A DNA stretch of 64,000 bases from Candidatus Solirubrobacter pratensis (GCF_000425945.1 NZ_KE384480.1:248001-312000), one strand, 5' to 3'; shown: positions 50,869-62,298, counted from the first letter of the stretch. The notes: generated by a model from the sequence alone, not told the origin. Numbers and translations are program-made.

Positions 50869-51742
50869 GGACTCCTCCGACCTCCGGGCCTCCGTGCCCG
50901 ACGCTGTACGGCGCCGCATCCGACGCGCTCCGTTCCTGCTCAATGCGGAGATCTACCGGCGTCCGAGCACGCGGGCAAGGGCCTTGTCCACGGATGTGGA
51001 CAGAAATCCGATGCGCGCAAGAACGCTGACACCAATGTGGCGGGGTCCAACGCTTGCTTGCATTTCGTGCCGGTGCGCCGCGAGCAACCATCGCCGCGCA
51101 CGAGCCCACGTCACCCGCGGACCCTGCGGGCGCGCGGCGGGATCGGCGAGCTGCGCTGGTGAGGAGCGCGGGTCTATCGGGCGCGGCGGCCTGACGGTCA
51201 GGCTCGATCAGCGGTGCGGTCTTCTCGCGCACGAGCGATCACCGTCGCGCACGAGTCCCGGGTGGTGCCCTACGAACCTTCGAACTATTCGAAGTTTCGT
51301 CGCGCACCCCTCGCCACGCCCGCCCGAATCGATCCCGCGGCCTGGCAAACCGCGCACGCAACCTGACCCACTCCCTTACCAACGCCGTTCGCCGGCCCGA
51401 GAACCCGCGACGCGGAGACCACCGCGGGCAACGGACCCGACCTCGGCGGCGCGCCCGCGGCCGCGGCGCGCGACGGACGCCACCCCGGCGGCACGCGCGG
51501 ACGCGCCGCGACCGCCCTCACCCCGCCGGCGACGCTCGGGCCGGTCAGGTCGAGCGGGGAGAGGGGCGCGCGAAGCTCCGCAGCAGCCAAGTCTGAGGCG
51601 GCGGTTCCGGTGCCCCGACGACCCGCGGCCGCTCCCGGCCCGTCGCCGCCGGGCACCCGTCGTGTTCGCCAAGCGCACAGATGTGCGCCCGGTTCCGGCG
51701 CCTGGTACGTTCGGAACCGATCCCTTCCGAGGAGGAGAACCG
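50869..51742. other. Gene-free stretch with dyad and dispersed repeat
   Basis: About 870 bases without a convincing gene. It includes the second copy of a dispersed repeat (51131-51175, matching 27272-27313), several CGCGCACGAG direct repeats (about 51096, 51222 and 51247) and an extended palindrome at 51272-51300. The dioxygenase gene at 51743 follows with a GGAGGAG ribosome site. An unidentified small RNA remains possible. Confidence 0.5.
51272..51300. promoter_or_regulatory. Extended palindrome upstream of the dioxygenase gene
   Basis: ACGAACCTTCGAA, CTA, TTCGAAGTTTCGT: arms of 13 bases with one mismatch, unusually AT-rich for this genome. Could be an operator or a transcript hairpin. About 440 bases from the next start, so the link is uncertain. 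Confidence 0.45.
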
Positions 51743-52717
51743 ATGCCGAACCCGGGCACCATCGTAGGCACGCACCATCTGACGTTCTGCGTCGGCGGCG
51801 CGCAGGAGGACTACGACTTCCACGTGCGCACGCTGGGGCTCAAGAGCGTCAAGAAGACGGTGCTGTTCGACGGCGAGATCCCGATCTACCACCTCTACTA
51901 CGGCAACCGCGTCGGCGACGCGAGCACGATCCTGACGGCCTTCCCGTACCGCCAGGCCGGCTGGATGGGCAAGCGCGGGACCAACCAGCTGCGCACGCTC
52001 AACCTGGCCGTGCCGAAGGAGGCGATCGGCTTCTGGGCCGACCGGCTGCAGGCGGCCGGCATCGAGCGCACCGAGGTCGAGCGGTTCAGGACGCAGCGCC
52101 TGGAGTTCGCGCACCCGTGCGGGATCCCGTACGCGATCGTGGGGGAGACCGACCCGGACCCCCGCGAGCCCTACGCCGGCTCCGATGTGCCGGTCGAGCA
52201 CGCGATCCGCGGCGCGTTCGGGACCACGACGTCCGTGCGCGAGCCCGAGCCGATGGACTTCTTCCTGCGCGAGGGCATGAACGCCGAGCACGTGAGCTCC
52301 GAGGGCCCGCACCACCAGTACCGGATCGGCACCGCCGACGGCCACGGCCGCATCATCGAGCTCGTCGAGGAGCCCGACCGCCCGCAGGGGACGTGGAGCT
52401 TCGGTGAGGGCACGATCCACCACCAGGCTTTCGACGTCTCCACGCCGGAGAACCAGCTGCGCGTCAAGGACTACATCGTCGGCCTCGGCTTCACCGACGT
52501 CTCCGACGTCAAGGACCGCGGCTACTTCTTCTCCGTCTATTGCCGCACGCCAGGCGGCGCCCTGTTCGAGTTCGCCTATTCGACCGAGGCCGGCTTCCTG
52601 ATCGACGAGGCCGAGGACGAGCTCGGGACGCACATGTGCATCCCGCCGCACTGGGAGGACCGGCGCGCGGAGATCGCGCAGCTGGAGCCGATCGAGACGA
52701 TCGAGACGGTCGTCTAG
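51743..52717 (+). CDS. VOC-superfamily ring-cleaving dioxygenase, second copy
   Basis: 324 residues with strong GGAGGAG ribosome site. Two VOC domains; candidate metal ligands include His11/His12 in GTHHLTFCVGG, the HH in GTIHHQAFDVS and a late Glu in GALFEFAYSTEAGF. Similar in size and design to the dioxygenase at 43573 but more diverged, so it may use another aromatic substrate. Its stop overlaps that of the convergent LLM gene in CTAG. Confidence 0.85.
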   Translation: MPNPGTIVGTHHLTFCVGGAQEDYDFHVRTLGLKSVKKTVLFDGEIPIYHLYYGNRVGDASTILTAFPYRQAGWMGKRGTNQLRTLNLAVPKEAIGFWADRLQAAGIERTEVERFRTQRLEFAHPCGIPYAIVGETDPDPREPYAGSDVPVEHAIRGAFGTTTSVREPEPMDFFLREGMNAEHVSSEGPHHQYRIGTADGHGRIIELVEEPDRPQGTWSFGEGTIHHQAFDVSTPENQLRVKDYIVGLGFTDVSDVKDRGYFFSVYCRTPGGALFEFAYSTEAGFLIDEAEDELGTHMCIPPHWEDRRAEIAQLEPIETIETVV

Positions 52718-53664
52718 GACAATCGGGGGAGCACCTCGCGGGAGAAGGTCTCGAAGAACGCCTCGTCGCCGCCGCCGATCTGCTGGACGTAGAGCTCGTC
52801 GAAGCCTGCGTCCTGGAACTGCTTCAGCGCGGCGACGTGGCGCTCGATGTCGGGGCCGCACGGGACGGACTCCGCGATGACGTCCTCGGTAACGAGCTCC
52901 GAGGCCTGCTCGAAGTGGGCCGGCGTGGGGAGGACCTGCGGCAGCTCGCCGCCGACCGCCTCGTTCGGCCACAGGCGGTGCGCGCGGGCGCGGCACTCGG
53001 CCTCGTCGGCGCCCCAGCAGACCTTCGTCCCCGCCTGCGCCGGCTTGCCCTCGCCGCCGGCGGCGTGGAAGCGCGCGAGCGCGTCGGCGTCGGGCATCGT
53101 GGAGACGTAGCCGTCGCCGATGCGGCCGGCGAGCGCGATCGACTTCGGGCCGAAGCCGGAGACGAGGATCGGCGGCGGCGCGTCCGGCAGCGTGTAGATG
53201 CGCGCGTTCTCGACCGTGTAGTGGCGGCCGTGGTGCTCGTACATGCCGCCCTCCCAGAGTCCGCGGATCACCTCGACCGCCTCCTCGAGCATCTCCAGGC
53301 GCACGTCGGCGGATGGCCAGCGGTCGCCGAGGATGTGCTCGTTGAGCGCCTCGCCGCTGCCCACGCCGAGCGCGAAGCGGCCCTCGAGCAACACGGCCGA
53401 GGTCGCCGCCGCCTGCGCGATCACGGCCGGGTGGATGCGGACCGTGGGGCACGTCACGGCGGTGGTCACGGGCAGGTCGGTCGCCTCGGCGAGCGCGCCG
53501 ATCGTCGACCACACGAACGGGCTCTGCCCTTGGGCGTCGATCCACGGGTGGTAGTGGTCGGAGATCCACAGCCCGTGGAACCCGGCCTGCTCGGCGAGCC
53601 GCGCCTGGCGGACGAGCTCGAGGGGACCGTGCTCCTCGCTGGAGAGGAAGTAGCCGATGCGCAT
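52714..53664 (-). CDS. F420-dependent LLM-class oxidoreductase
   Basis: 316 residues, luciferase-like TIM barrel. Start MRIGYFLSSEEHGPLELVRQ, and motifs GFHGLWISDHYHPW, LGVGSGEALNEHILG and GLWEGGMYEHHGRHY are typical of the TIGR03557/F420-dependent glucose-6-phosphate-dehydrogenase-like group. Uses coenzyme F420, supporting an actinobacterial host. Substrate unknown. It is divergent from UdgX over 31 bases. Confidence 0.88.
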   Translation of the reverse strand: MRIGYFLSSEEHGPLELVRQARLAEQAGFHGLWISDHYHPWIDAQGQSPFVWSTIGALAEATDLPVTTAVTCPTVRIHPAVIAQAAATSAVLLEGRFALGVGSGEALNEHILGDRWPSADVRLEMLEEAVEVIRGLWEGGMYEHHGRHYTVENARIYTLPDAPPPILVSGFGPKSIALAGRIGDGYVSTMPDADALARFHAAGGEGKPAQAGTKVCWGADEAECRARAHRLWPNEAVGGELPQVLPTPAHFEQASELVTEDVIAESVPCGPDIERHVAALKQFQDAGFDELYVQQIGGGDEAFFETFSREVLPRLS

Positions 53665-53695
53665 GCGCGCGGGATACCCGGGTAGGCAGGAAAGC

Positions 53696-54310
53696 ATGGA
53701 GCCCGCGCCTGTACCGGAGAAGCCGTCGCTGCCGAAGCTGCGCGAAGCCGTGCAGGAGTGCCGTGCGTGCGAGCTCTATAAGGGCACGACGCAGGCGGTG
53801 CTCGGCGAGGGTCCCACACGCGCGCGGGCGATGCTGGTCGGCGAGCAGCCGGGCGATCGCGAGGACATCGAGGGGCATCCGTTCGTCGGGCCGGCGGGCG
53901 CGATGCTGGACCGCGGCCTGCGCGAGGCGGGCATCGAGCGCTCCGATGTGTACCTGACCAACGTCGTCAAGCACTTCCGCTTCCGCGCGCGCGGCAAGCG
54001 CCGGATCCACCAGCGGCCCGAGCGCGAGCACGTGCAGGCCTGCCGGCCCTGGCTCGACGCCGAACTGGCCGTCGTCCGCCCGCGCGTGCTCGTCTGCCTC
54101 GGCGCGGTCGCCGCCCAGGGCCTGCTGGGCAGCAAGGTGCGCGTGACGCGGGACCGCGGCGTGCCGCTGGACTCAGACCTCGCCGATGTCGTGATGGTCA
54201 CCGTGCACCCGTCCTCGATCCTGCGCGCGGGCGACGATCGCGCCGCGGCCTATGAGGCGTTCCTGCAGGACCTGCGGGCCGTCGCCGGCGCCCTCACCAC
54301 GCCGGCCTGA
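53696..54310 (+). CDS. udgX: UdgX-family uracil-DNA glycosylase
   Basis: 204 residues with AGGAAA ribosome site. N-terminal Cys22/Cys25 in CRACELYKGTTQ with later Cys (VQACRPW, VLVCLGA) form the 4Fe-4S cluster. Active-site segment GEQPGDREDIEGHPFVGPAG and the characteristic UdgX insertion KRRIHQRPER with His105 are clearly present, so it probably excises uracil and becomes covalently linked to the abasic site, as known for UdgX. C-terminal VTVHPSSILR motif fits. A DNA-repair role without AP-endonuclease step is expected. Confidence 0.9.
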   Translation: MEPAPVPEKPSLPKLREAVQECRACELYKGTTQAVLGEGPTRARAMLVGEQPGDREDIEGHPFVGPAGAMLDRGLREAGIERSDVYLTNVVKHFRFRARGKRRIHQRPEREHVQACRPWLDAELAVVRPRVLVCLGAVAAQGLLGSKVRVTRDRGVPLDSDLADVVMVTVHPSSILRAGDDRAAAYEAFLQDLRAVAGALTTPA

Positions 54311-54324
54311 CGCAGCGGTGTCAG

Positions 54325-54750
54325 TCAGGCTGCGTAGCGCTCGGGCAGCGGTAGGCCCGGGCGCTCGTCGTCCCACGCCATCGAGCTCATCCTCCAGCCG
54401 CCGGGCGTGCGCACGAACTGGGTCGAGACGACGCCGCGCGCCGCGAAGTCCACGCCGTCCAGCGTCCCGCCCTTGGCATACGTGCTCAGCCGGTGCGCGA
54501 CCGTGCCGAAGACCTCGGTGATGTGCGCGAGCTCGATCTCCTCGAACGCGGTCAGCGCGCCGGACTCGACGAGCGCGCGACGGGGCGCGATGAACTCGTC
54601 CACGCTCGCGATCTCCGGCGCGCGGATCAGCCGGCCGCCCGGGATGAACAGCTCGCGGATCGCGTCGTAGTCCGGCCGCCGGCCCGGCGCGAACGAGACG
54701 GCACGGAAGAAGGCGGCCGTGAGGGTCGCCGGCTCTGCTTCGGGGCTCAT
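54325..54750 (-). CDS. SnoaL/NTF2-like protein
   Basis: 141 residues, cone-like NTF2 fold: helix (TLTAAFFRAVSFAP), strands with VVSTQFVRTPGGWRMSSMAW. No catalytic pair can be confirmed. Such proteins include isomerases, dehydratases and enzyme-associated subunits. Start MSPEAEPATL at 54750 chosen; the upstream Cys-rich extension looks like a shadow (and contains one diverged unit of the repeat array family). Convergent with UdgX, 14 bases apart. Confidence 0.75.
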   Translation of the reverse strand: MSPEAEPATLTAAFFRAVSFAPGRRPDYDAIRELFIPGGRLIRAPEIASVDEFIAPRRALVESGALTAFEEIELAHITEVFGTVAHRLSTYAKGGTLDGVDFAARGVVSTQFVRTPGGWRMSSMAWDDERPGLPLPERYAA

Positions 54751-54926
54751 GCTGAAGATGACGCCGGGACGTCCGGTCCGCTTCCGCACGCACGCGGCGA
54801 GGTTCGCTTCCGGTGCGCAAGGTGGGGGCGCTCTGCACGCAGGCGTTCCTGCCAAGCTCGCGAAGCTGACCTACGGCTCGGTTGACGTGTGGGGCGACGC
54901 GGAGACGGCGCGCAAGGCGCCCGTCG

Positions 54927-55127
54927 CTAGCGCCTGCGGTGCGAGTGGGACATCGTGCGCGAGTACCGATCGCGCACGATGAGCTCCGCTTCGGGCTCTC
55001 GCTCGAGCACCGATCGGGCGGCGCGCACGGCGGCGTCCGCGGTCGCGTGCGAGGAGAGCGGCGTGTCGCGGCGGTCGCTCATCACGACCCACTCCGCCCG
55101 CTGGGGGCGAACTTCCAGAACGGTCAT
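54927..55127 (-). CDS. Small DUF2188-like protein
   Basis: 66 residues: strand VLEVRPQRAEWVVMS, loop, helix TADAAVRAARSVLEREPEAE, final strand LIVRDRYSRT with DxYxR, then a basic tail. Matches the compact DUF2188 layout also seen at 5556..5783. Function unknown. Confidence 0.65.
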   Translation of the reverse strand: MTVLEVRPQRAEWVVMSDRRDTPLSSHATADAAVRAARSVLEREPEAELIVRDRYSRTMSHSHRRR

Positions 55128-55338
55128 CGACGAGCGATGATGGCACCCGCAAACTGGACGGTGTTGCCATTGCGTCACCAACGTGACGAAGAAGCAGACG
55201 GCGCTCGTCCGGATCGATCCGCTACAGTTCGGCGGAACCGCGGCGGGCAGCCAGCCCGTCGAAAGCAGTGCCCGCGTTCGTAGTAGTTGCCACCGCACCT
55301 CCGCGTATCGCCCGCACATATCTCCCGGGAGGGAACCG

Positions 55339-55542
55339 ATGGCAACTGGAACCGTGAAGTGGTTCAGCGACGACAAGGGCTTCGGGTTCATCACGCCCGA
55401 CGACCAGGGCAAGGACCTGTTCGTGCACCACAGCGGCATCGCCGGCAGCGGCTTCAAGACGCTCGCCGAGGGCGCGAAGGTCAGCTACGACGCGACGGAA
55501 GGGCCCAAGGGCCCCAACGCCGCAAACGTCCAGGCGATCTAG
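55339..55542 (+). CDS. cspA: Cold-shock protein (CspA family)
   Basis: 67 residues. Perfect cold-shock domain: RNA-binding GTVKWFSDDKGFGFIT (RNP1-like) and DLFVHHSGIA (RNP2). Binds single-stranded nucleic acid as an RNA chaperone. A GGAGGGAAC ribosome site precedes the ATG. A possible long 5 prime leader (over 100 bases of gene-free sequence) fits cold-regulated mRNA folding. Followed after 18 bases by a small basic gene. Confidence 0.95.
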   Translation: MATGTVKWFSDDKGFGFITPDDQGKDLFVHHSGIAGSGFKTLAEGAKVSYDATEGPKGPNAANVQAI

Positions 55543-55560
55543 CCGGAGGTCGGGGCACTT

Positions 55561-55731
55561 ATGGCGTCCAACGCCAAGAAGAAGACCACCTTCGCGAAGC
55601 TCAACCGCGAGAACGCGTTACGCGAGCGCCGGCTGCAAAAGCAGGCCAAGAAGGACGCGCGCAAGGCCGAGGCCGCCGCGCAGCGTGCGGACGCGCCGGC
55701 CGAGCCGGTCGTCGGCGCCGACGAGGACTGA
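55561..55731 (+). CDS. Small basic protein following cspA
   Basis: 56 residues, MASNAKKKTTFAKLNRENAL start, GGAGG ribosome site, extremely Lys/Arg/Ala-rich (RLQKQAKKDARKAEAAAQRA), with an acidic C-terminus (ADED). Helical, likely nucleic-acid-associated. Linked to cspA in the same direction by 18 bases, so the pair is probably one transcript, and a role in RNA handling in the cold is suggested. No known family name. Confidence 0.7.
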   Translation: MASNAKKKTTFAKLNRENALRERRLQKQAKKDARKAEAAAQRADAPAEPVVGADED

Positions 55732-55737
55732 CGGCGC

Positions 55738-56037
55738 TCAGCCTGCCGCGGGCTTGACGCCCGCGGCGTAATCAGCGAGCCGGCCGGCGAGCTCGGGGGC
55801 GGCAGGACCGACCTCGATCACCTCGTCGGCGGGCACGTTGGCCCGCCTGGCCGCCGCCACGATCGCCTCCGCCGACGGCGCCTCGTAGAGGCAGTAGGTC
55901 TTGCGCCGGTCCGCGCTGAGGAACGAGAAGAGCCAGCGGACGCCCTCGTCGGCGTTGATCTCGTCGATCAGCCGAACGTCCTCTCCGGACAGGTCGACGT
56001 CCTCGGGAAATGTTCGCTCGATGACATACAGCGGCAT
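55738..56037 (-). CDS. DUF4242 (SCO4226-like, nickel-binding) protein
   Basis: 99 residues. LYVIERTFPEDVDLSGEDVR, WLFSFLSADRRKTYCLYEAP, ADEVIEV fit the DUF4242 family, ferredoxin-like fold; the Streptomyces relative SCO4226 is reported to bind nickel. Stands 24 bases downstream of the LAL regulator gene on the same strand, so possibly cotranscribed. Confidence 0.8.
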   Translation of the reverse strand: MPLYVIERTFPEDVDLSGEDVRLIDEINADEGVRWLFSFLSADRRKTYCLYEAPSAEAIVAAARRANVPADEVIEVGPAAPELAGRLADYAAGVKPAAG

Positions 56038-56061
56038 GATCGATCGATCGTACCCCCGCGG

Positions 56062-58989
56062 CTACGCCTCGACCAGCCCGTGCCGGTGCGCGTAGGTCGC
56101 GGCCTGGGTGCGGTTCGCGCAGCCGGTCTTGCGCAGGATGCTGCGGACGTGGTTGGCGGCCGTGTGCTCGCTGATCGACAGCGTGCCGCCGATCTCGCGG
56201 TTGCTGAGCCCGCGCGCGACGAGCGCGAGGATCTGGACCTCGCGCGAGGACAGGCCATCGGGCAGCGTCGCCGCCCAGGCGGGGGCGCCGAGCGCGCGGA
56301 CGCGCGTGAGCAGGGCGGGCAGCCCGGCCGTCTCGGCGAGCGCCGCGGCGCGGCCCACCAGCGCCTCGGCGCCGCCGCGGTCGCCGCGCGCGAGCCGCGC
56401 CCGCGCGTGCTGTTGGTACGTATGCGCCAACCATGTGACCATGCCGGTGCGGCGGTTGAGCTCGGTCGCGCGCTCGAAGTGCGTCTCGGCGCGTTCCCAC
56501 TCGCCGAGCGTCGTCGCGAGCATCCCGAGGTAGCGGTCGGCGGCGCCGTAGCAGGACACCAGGTGGCCGATCATCACCGTCGCGCCGCTGTGCGGCTCGA
56601 GCTCCGGGTAGACGAGCGCGGCGATCGTCTCGTCGCCCAGCGCCGCCGCGGCGTCGGTGAGGTAGGTGAGCGAGGCGACCCAGATCGAGTCGCGCAGCGG
56701 GTCCAGCCCATCGGCGGCGACGCGCGCGAGCTCGCGCCGCGCCTCGCCTTCCATGCCCAGCTCGGCGAGCACGGCGACGAGCCCCGGCCGCCACGCGCGG
56801 CCCTGCGCCGCAAGCAGCCGCAGCGCGGGCGCGAGCTCCTCCAGGCGCCCCTGCTCGCGCCGGATGCCGAACATCTGGATGCCGTAGACGCCGGAGGCGT
56901 CGCGCCCGGTCAGCAGCCGGCTCCACTCGTGCGAGCGGCGCGCGTGCGCGTCGGCCTGCCCCAGGCGACCGTCGCCGAGGGCGATCGCGGACGCGTAGTG
57001 CTCGGCGACGTGGATGACGAACGGCTGGGCGGTCCGCTCGGCGATCGCGCTGAGCGCCGCCACCTCGCGCCGCGCGGCCTCGAGGTCGCCGAGCGCCACG
57101 TAGGTCGGCACGCGCCACGCCATCGCCTCGGCGCGGATCTCGGTGTCGGCGAGCTCTTCGCCGATCCCGGCGGCCTCGTCGAGCATCGCGAGAATCCGGT
57201 CGAGCGGGTTGAGCCCGCGCGACCAGTAGGCGCGCATCAGCACCGTCGCAAGGCCGGCGCGGTCGCCCAGGCGCCGTGCCATGCCGGCGGCGCTGTGGCG
57301 CACCACCTCCCCGCGCTCGTGGTCGCCGCGGAAGTCCAGTGCCCGGGCCAGCCCGGCGAGCAGCCGCACGCGCAGCTCCGAGCTCGTCTCGCCGAGCCCG
57401 GCGGCGGCCTCCTCCAGCAGCTCGACGGCGCGGGGGTCGGGGATGCCCGGGCGCCAGCACGCGTCCTCGTAGCCGATGGCGGCGCGCGCGAGCAGGTCGG
57501 TGTCGCCCAGCTCGCGGGCGATCTCGGCCGTGGAGCGGAACGCCTCCTGCGCGTCGGGCGCCTTGCCGGCGCGGTGGCCGGCGGTGCCGAGCTCGAGCAG
57601 GACCTCGGCGCGGCGGCGTGGGCTCTCGATCCGCAGGTCCAGCGCGGTGCGCAGCCGCGCGATCGCCTCGTCGAACGCCAGCGCGCCGGTCGCCGCCCGG
57701 GCGGCGTGAACGTTGTACTCGACGCCGCGCTCAGGGCCTGCGAGCGGCGCGGCGGCAGCGAAGTGGTGCGCGAGGTCCGCGATCGCGCGGCGCGAGCGCT
57801 CCTCGGCGCGCTCCAGCGCCTCGCCGACGAGCAGGTGCAGCTCGGCGCGGCGGATCCCGGTGAGCCGGTCGTACAGGGCGCGTCGCACGAGCTCGTGCGT
57901 GAAGCGGTAGGCGAGCGTGCGTGATTGGAGCTCCTCGAGCATCCCGCTGTGCACCGCTTCGTCGAGCGCCGGCAGCAGGTCGGCGTCCGGGACGCCCGCG
58001 CGGCGGATCACGTCGAGCTGGAACTCCGCGCCGGCCACGGCGGCCAGCTCGAGCAGCTGAGTCGTCGCCGGCGCGAGCCGCGCGAGCCGCTGGCTGACGA
58101 CCTCGCGCACGCTCTCCGGTGTGCCGAGGTCCGTCGGCGAGCGCGTCAGCCGCAGCTCGCCGCCGTCGAGCTCGACCGCGCCGGTCTCGGCGAGCGCGCG
58201 CCACAGCTCGCAGACGAGGAACGGGTTGCCGCCGGTCAGGTCGAAGATCGCGCGGGCCAGCTCAGGCGGTCCGGCGGTGCCGGCGGCGCGGCGGATGAAC
58301 TCGGTCACCTCGTCTCCGGTGAGCCCGTCAAGCCGCATCCGGACGACCCCGTCGGTGCGGCGCAGGTCGGCGAGGATCTCGGCGAGCGCGAACGGCACGT
58401 CGGACTCGGCGTCGCGGAATGTGGCGAGCAGGAGCATGGGCGCCTCCGGCCTCGCCCGCGCGAGATAGCGGAGCAGCAGCAGCGTGGGCGCGTCGGCCCA
58501 GTGCCCGTCCTCGAGCACGAGCAGGAGCGGGCGCGCGAGTCCGGTCAGGAGGTGCCCGACCGCGGTGTGGAGCCGGTGGCGCTCGGTGTCCGGGTCGGCG
58601 TGCACCGGCGGCGGGAGCTCGCCGACGCGCACCTGCAGGTCGGGCAACAGCCGGATCAGGTCGCCGCTGCCGCCGAGCGCGGTGCGCAGCTGCTCGGGGT
58701 CCGTCGCGCGGACGAGCTGGTCGAGCGCCTCGACGAACGCCCCGTAGGGCGTGCGGACGACCCCGTCGCAGGAGCCCGAGAGCACGAGCACGCCCTGGGC
58801 GGCCGCCTCCGCGGCCAGCTCGCGCACCAGCCGGCTCTTGCCTGAGCCCGGCTCACCGCCGAGCAGCGCGACGCGGCGGCCGTCGCCATCTCCGCGCGGG
58901 AGCAGGCTGCGGAGCAACGCCAGCTCGGTGGCCCGGCCGACGAACGGGAACGCGGGGGTCAAGCGGAGCGAGCCGGGGACGTCATGCAT
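56062..58989 (-). CDS. LAL-type LuxR regulator (AAA ATPase, MalT-like)
   Basis: 975 residues. Walker A GEPGSGKSRL with Lys51, Walker B LLLVLEDGHWAD, an AAA-like region, then a long TPR-like helical middle (about 380-880) and a C-terminal LuxR helix-turn-helix (LSSREVQILALVARGLSNRE, SEHTAANHVRSILRKT). Typical of ATP-dependent LuxR regulators (LAL) controlling secondary metabolism or sugar use. The inducer cannot be inferred from sequence. Confidence 0.92.
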   Translation of the reverse strand: MHDVPGSLRLTPAFPFVGRATELALLRSLLPRGDGDGRRVALLGGEPGSGKSRLVRELAAEAAAQGVLVLSGSCDGVVRTPYGAFVEALDQLVRATDPEQLRTALGGSGDLIRLLPDLQVRVGELPPPVHADPDTERHRLHTAVGHLLTGLARPLLLVLEDGHWADAPTLLLLRYLARARPEAPMLLLATFRDAESDVPFALAEILADLRRTDGVVRMRLDGLTGDEVTEFIRRAAGTAGPPELARAIFDLTGGNPFLVCELWRALAETGAVELDGGELRLTRSPTDLGTPESVREVVSQRLARLAPATTQLLELAAVAGAEFQLDVIRRAGVPDADLLPALDEAVHSGMLEELQSRTLAYRFTHELVRRALYDRLTGIRRAELHLLVGEALERAEERSRRAIADLAHHFAAAAPLAGPERGVEYNVHAARAATGALAFDEAIARLRTALDLRIESPRRRAEVLLELGTAGHRAGKAPDAQEAFRSTAEIARELGDTDLLARAAIGYEDACWRPGIPDPRAVELLEEAAAGLGETSSELRVRLLAGLARALDFRGDHERGEVVRHSAAGMARRLGDRAGLATVLMRAYWSRGLNPLDRILAMLDEAAGIGEELADTEIRAEAMAWRVPTYVALGDLEAARREVAALSAIAERTAQPFVIHVAEHYASAIALGDGRLGQADAHARRSHEWSRLLTGRDASGVYGIQMFGIRREQGRLEELAPALRLLAAQGRAWRPGLVAVLAELGMEGEARRELARVAADGLDPLRDSIWVASLTYLTDAAAALGDETIAALVYPELEPHSGATVMIGHLVSCYGAADRYLGMLATTLGEWERAETHFERATELNRRTGMVTWLAHTYQQHARARLARGDRGGAEALVGRAAALAETAGLPALLTRVRALGAPAWAATLPDGLSSREVQILALVARGLSNREIGGTLSISEHTAANHVRSILRKTGCANRTQAATYAHRHGLVEA

Positions 58990-59116
58990 CGCGGGGAAGG
59001 GGAGGGGCGATGATCAGATCTGACTATCCCAGGTCCACAGACCGCTGTGGGAAGGGTTTCAAAGTGGGTCAGCACGCGTCATGACACGCGCTCGCCAGGC
59101 CCATAGCGTCGCGCTC

Positions 59117-60504
59117 ATGAGTACCGTCATGACACCTTCGGCCGCGGCGCGCCGCGAGCTTCCCGCGTTCGGCGACCGCCTGATCGGGCCCGACGACGCC
59201 GCGTACCACGACGCCCGCAAGATCTACAACGCGATGATCGACCGCCACCCGGGCCTGATCGCGCGCTGCGCCGGCCCGGAGGAGGTCGCCCAGGCGATCG
59301 CCTTCGCGCGCGCCCATGAGCTTCCGCTCGCCGTGCGCGGCGGCGGCCACAACGGCGGCGGGCTCGGCACCTGCGACGACGGCGTCGTGATCGACCTCTC
59401 GCTCCTGCGCGACGTGACCGTCGACCCCCAGGCGCGCACGGTTCGCGTGGGCGGCGGCGCCACCTGGGGCGAGGTCGACCGCGCGACGGGCGAGCACGGG
59501 CTCGCGACCCCGAGCGGCATCATCTCGACCACCGGCGTCGGCGGGCTCACGCTCGGCGGCGGCCTCGGCCACCTGACGCGCAAGCACGGCCTGTCGATCG
59601 ACAACCTGCTGTCGGCCGACGTCGTGCTGGCCAACGGAGAGCGCGTCCGCGCCAGCGCCGAGGAGCACCCCGACCTGTTCTGGGCGCTGCGCGGCGGCGG
59701 CGGGAACTTCGGCGTCGTCACCTCGTTCGAGTTCCGCCTGCACGAGGTCGGCACCGTGGTCGCCGGCCCGACGCTCTGGCCGGTCGAGCTCGGCGCCGAG
59801 GTGATGGCGGCGTACTGCGACTTCATCCCCGGCGCGCCGCGCGAGCTCAACGGCTTCTTCGCCTACCTCAGCGTGCCGCCCGGTCCGCCGTTCCCGGAGG
59901 AGCTGCACCTGCGCAAGACGTGCGGCATCGTCTGGTGCTACAGCGGCGCCGAGGAGGATGCGGCGGGCGCGATGGCGCCGCTGCTCGAGGCCCTGCCCGA
60001 GCCGCTGCTGCACGGTCCCGGGCCGATGCCGCACGCGATGCTGCAGGGCGCGTTCGACGGGGTCTACCCGCCCGGCCAGCAGTGGTACTGGCGCGCGGAC
60101 TTCGTCAACGAGGTGCCGGACGCGGCGCTGGAGGCGCATCAGCGCTTCGGCGCGGCGATGCCGACCTGGCAGTCCTCGATGCACCTGTACCCGATCGACG
60201 GCGCCGCGCACGACGTCGGTCCCGAGGACACCGCCTGGAGCTACCGCGACGCCAACTTCGCGTCGGTGTTCGTCGGCGTCGACGCCGACCCGGCCAACGC
60301 GGGCCTGATCCGCGACTGGACGATCGACTACTTCGAGGCGCTGCACCCGTACTCGGCGGGCGGCGCGTACGTGAACATGATGATGGACGAGGGCCAGGAG
60401 CGGGTGCGCGCGAGCTACCGCGGCAACTACGACCGGCTCGCCCGCATCAAGGCGACCTATGACCCGGAGAACGCCTTCCGGATCAACCAGAACATCAGGC
60501 CGGC

Positions 60505-60508
<4 letters not shown>
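59117..60508 (+). CDS. FAD-linked oxidoreductase (BBE type)
   Basis: 463 residues. PCMH-type FAD domain: CAGPEEVAQAIAFARAH, GGGHNGGGLGTCD with the His that covalently attaches FAD, GGLTLGGGLGHLTRKHGLSI. C-terminal BBE motif GGAYVNMMMDEGQERVRASY plus YDRLARIKATYDPENAFRIN. Secondary Cys covalent linkage could not be confirmed. Oxidises a sugar, alkaloid or aromatic substrate with O2. Its stop overlaps the convergent ABC-F stop in CTAG. ATG 59117 chosen. Confidence 0.88.
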
Positions 60509-62298
<1,790 letters not shown>

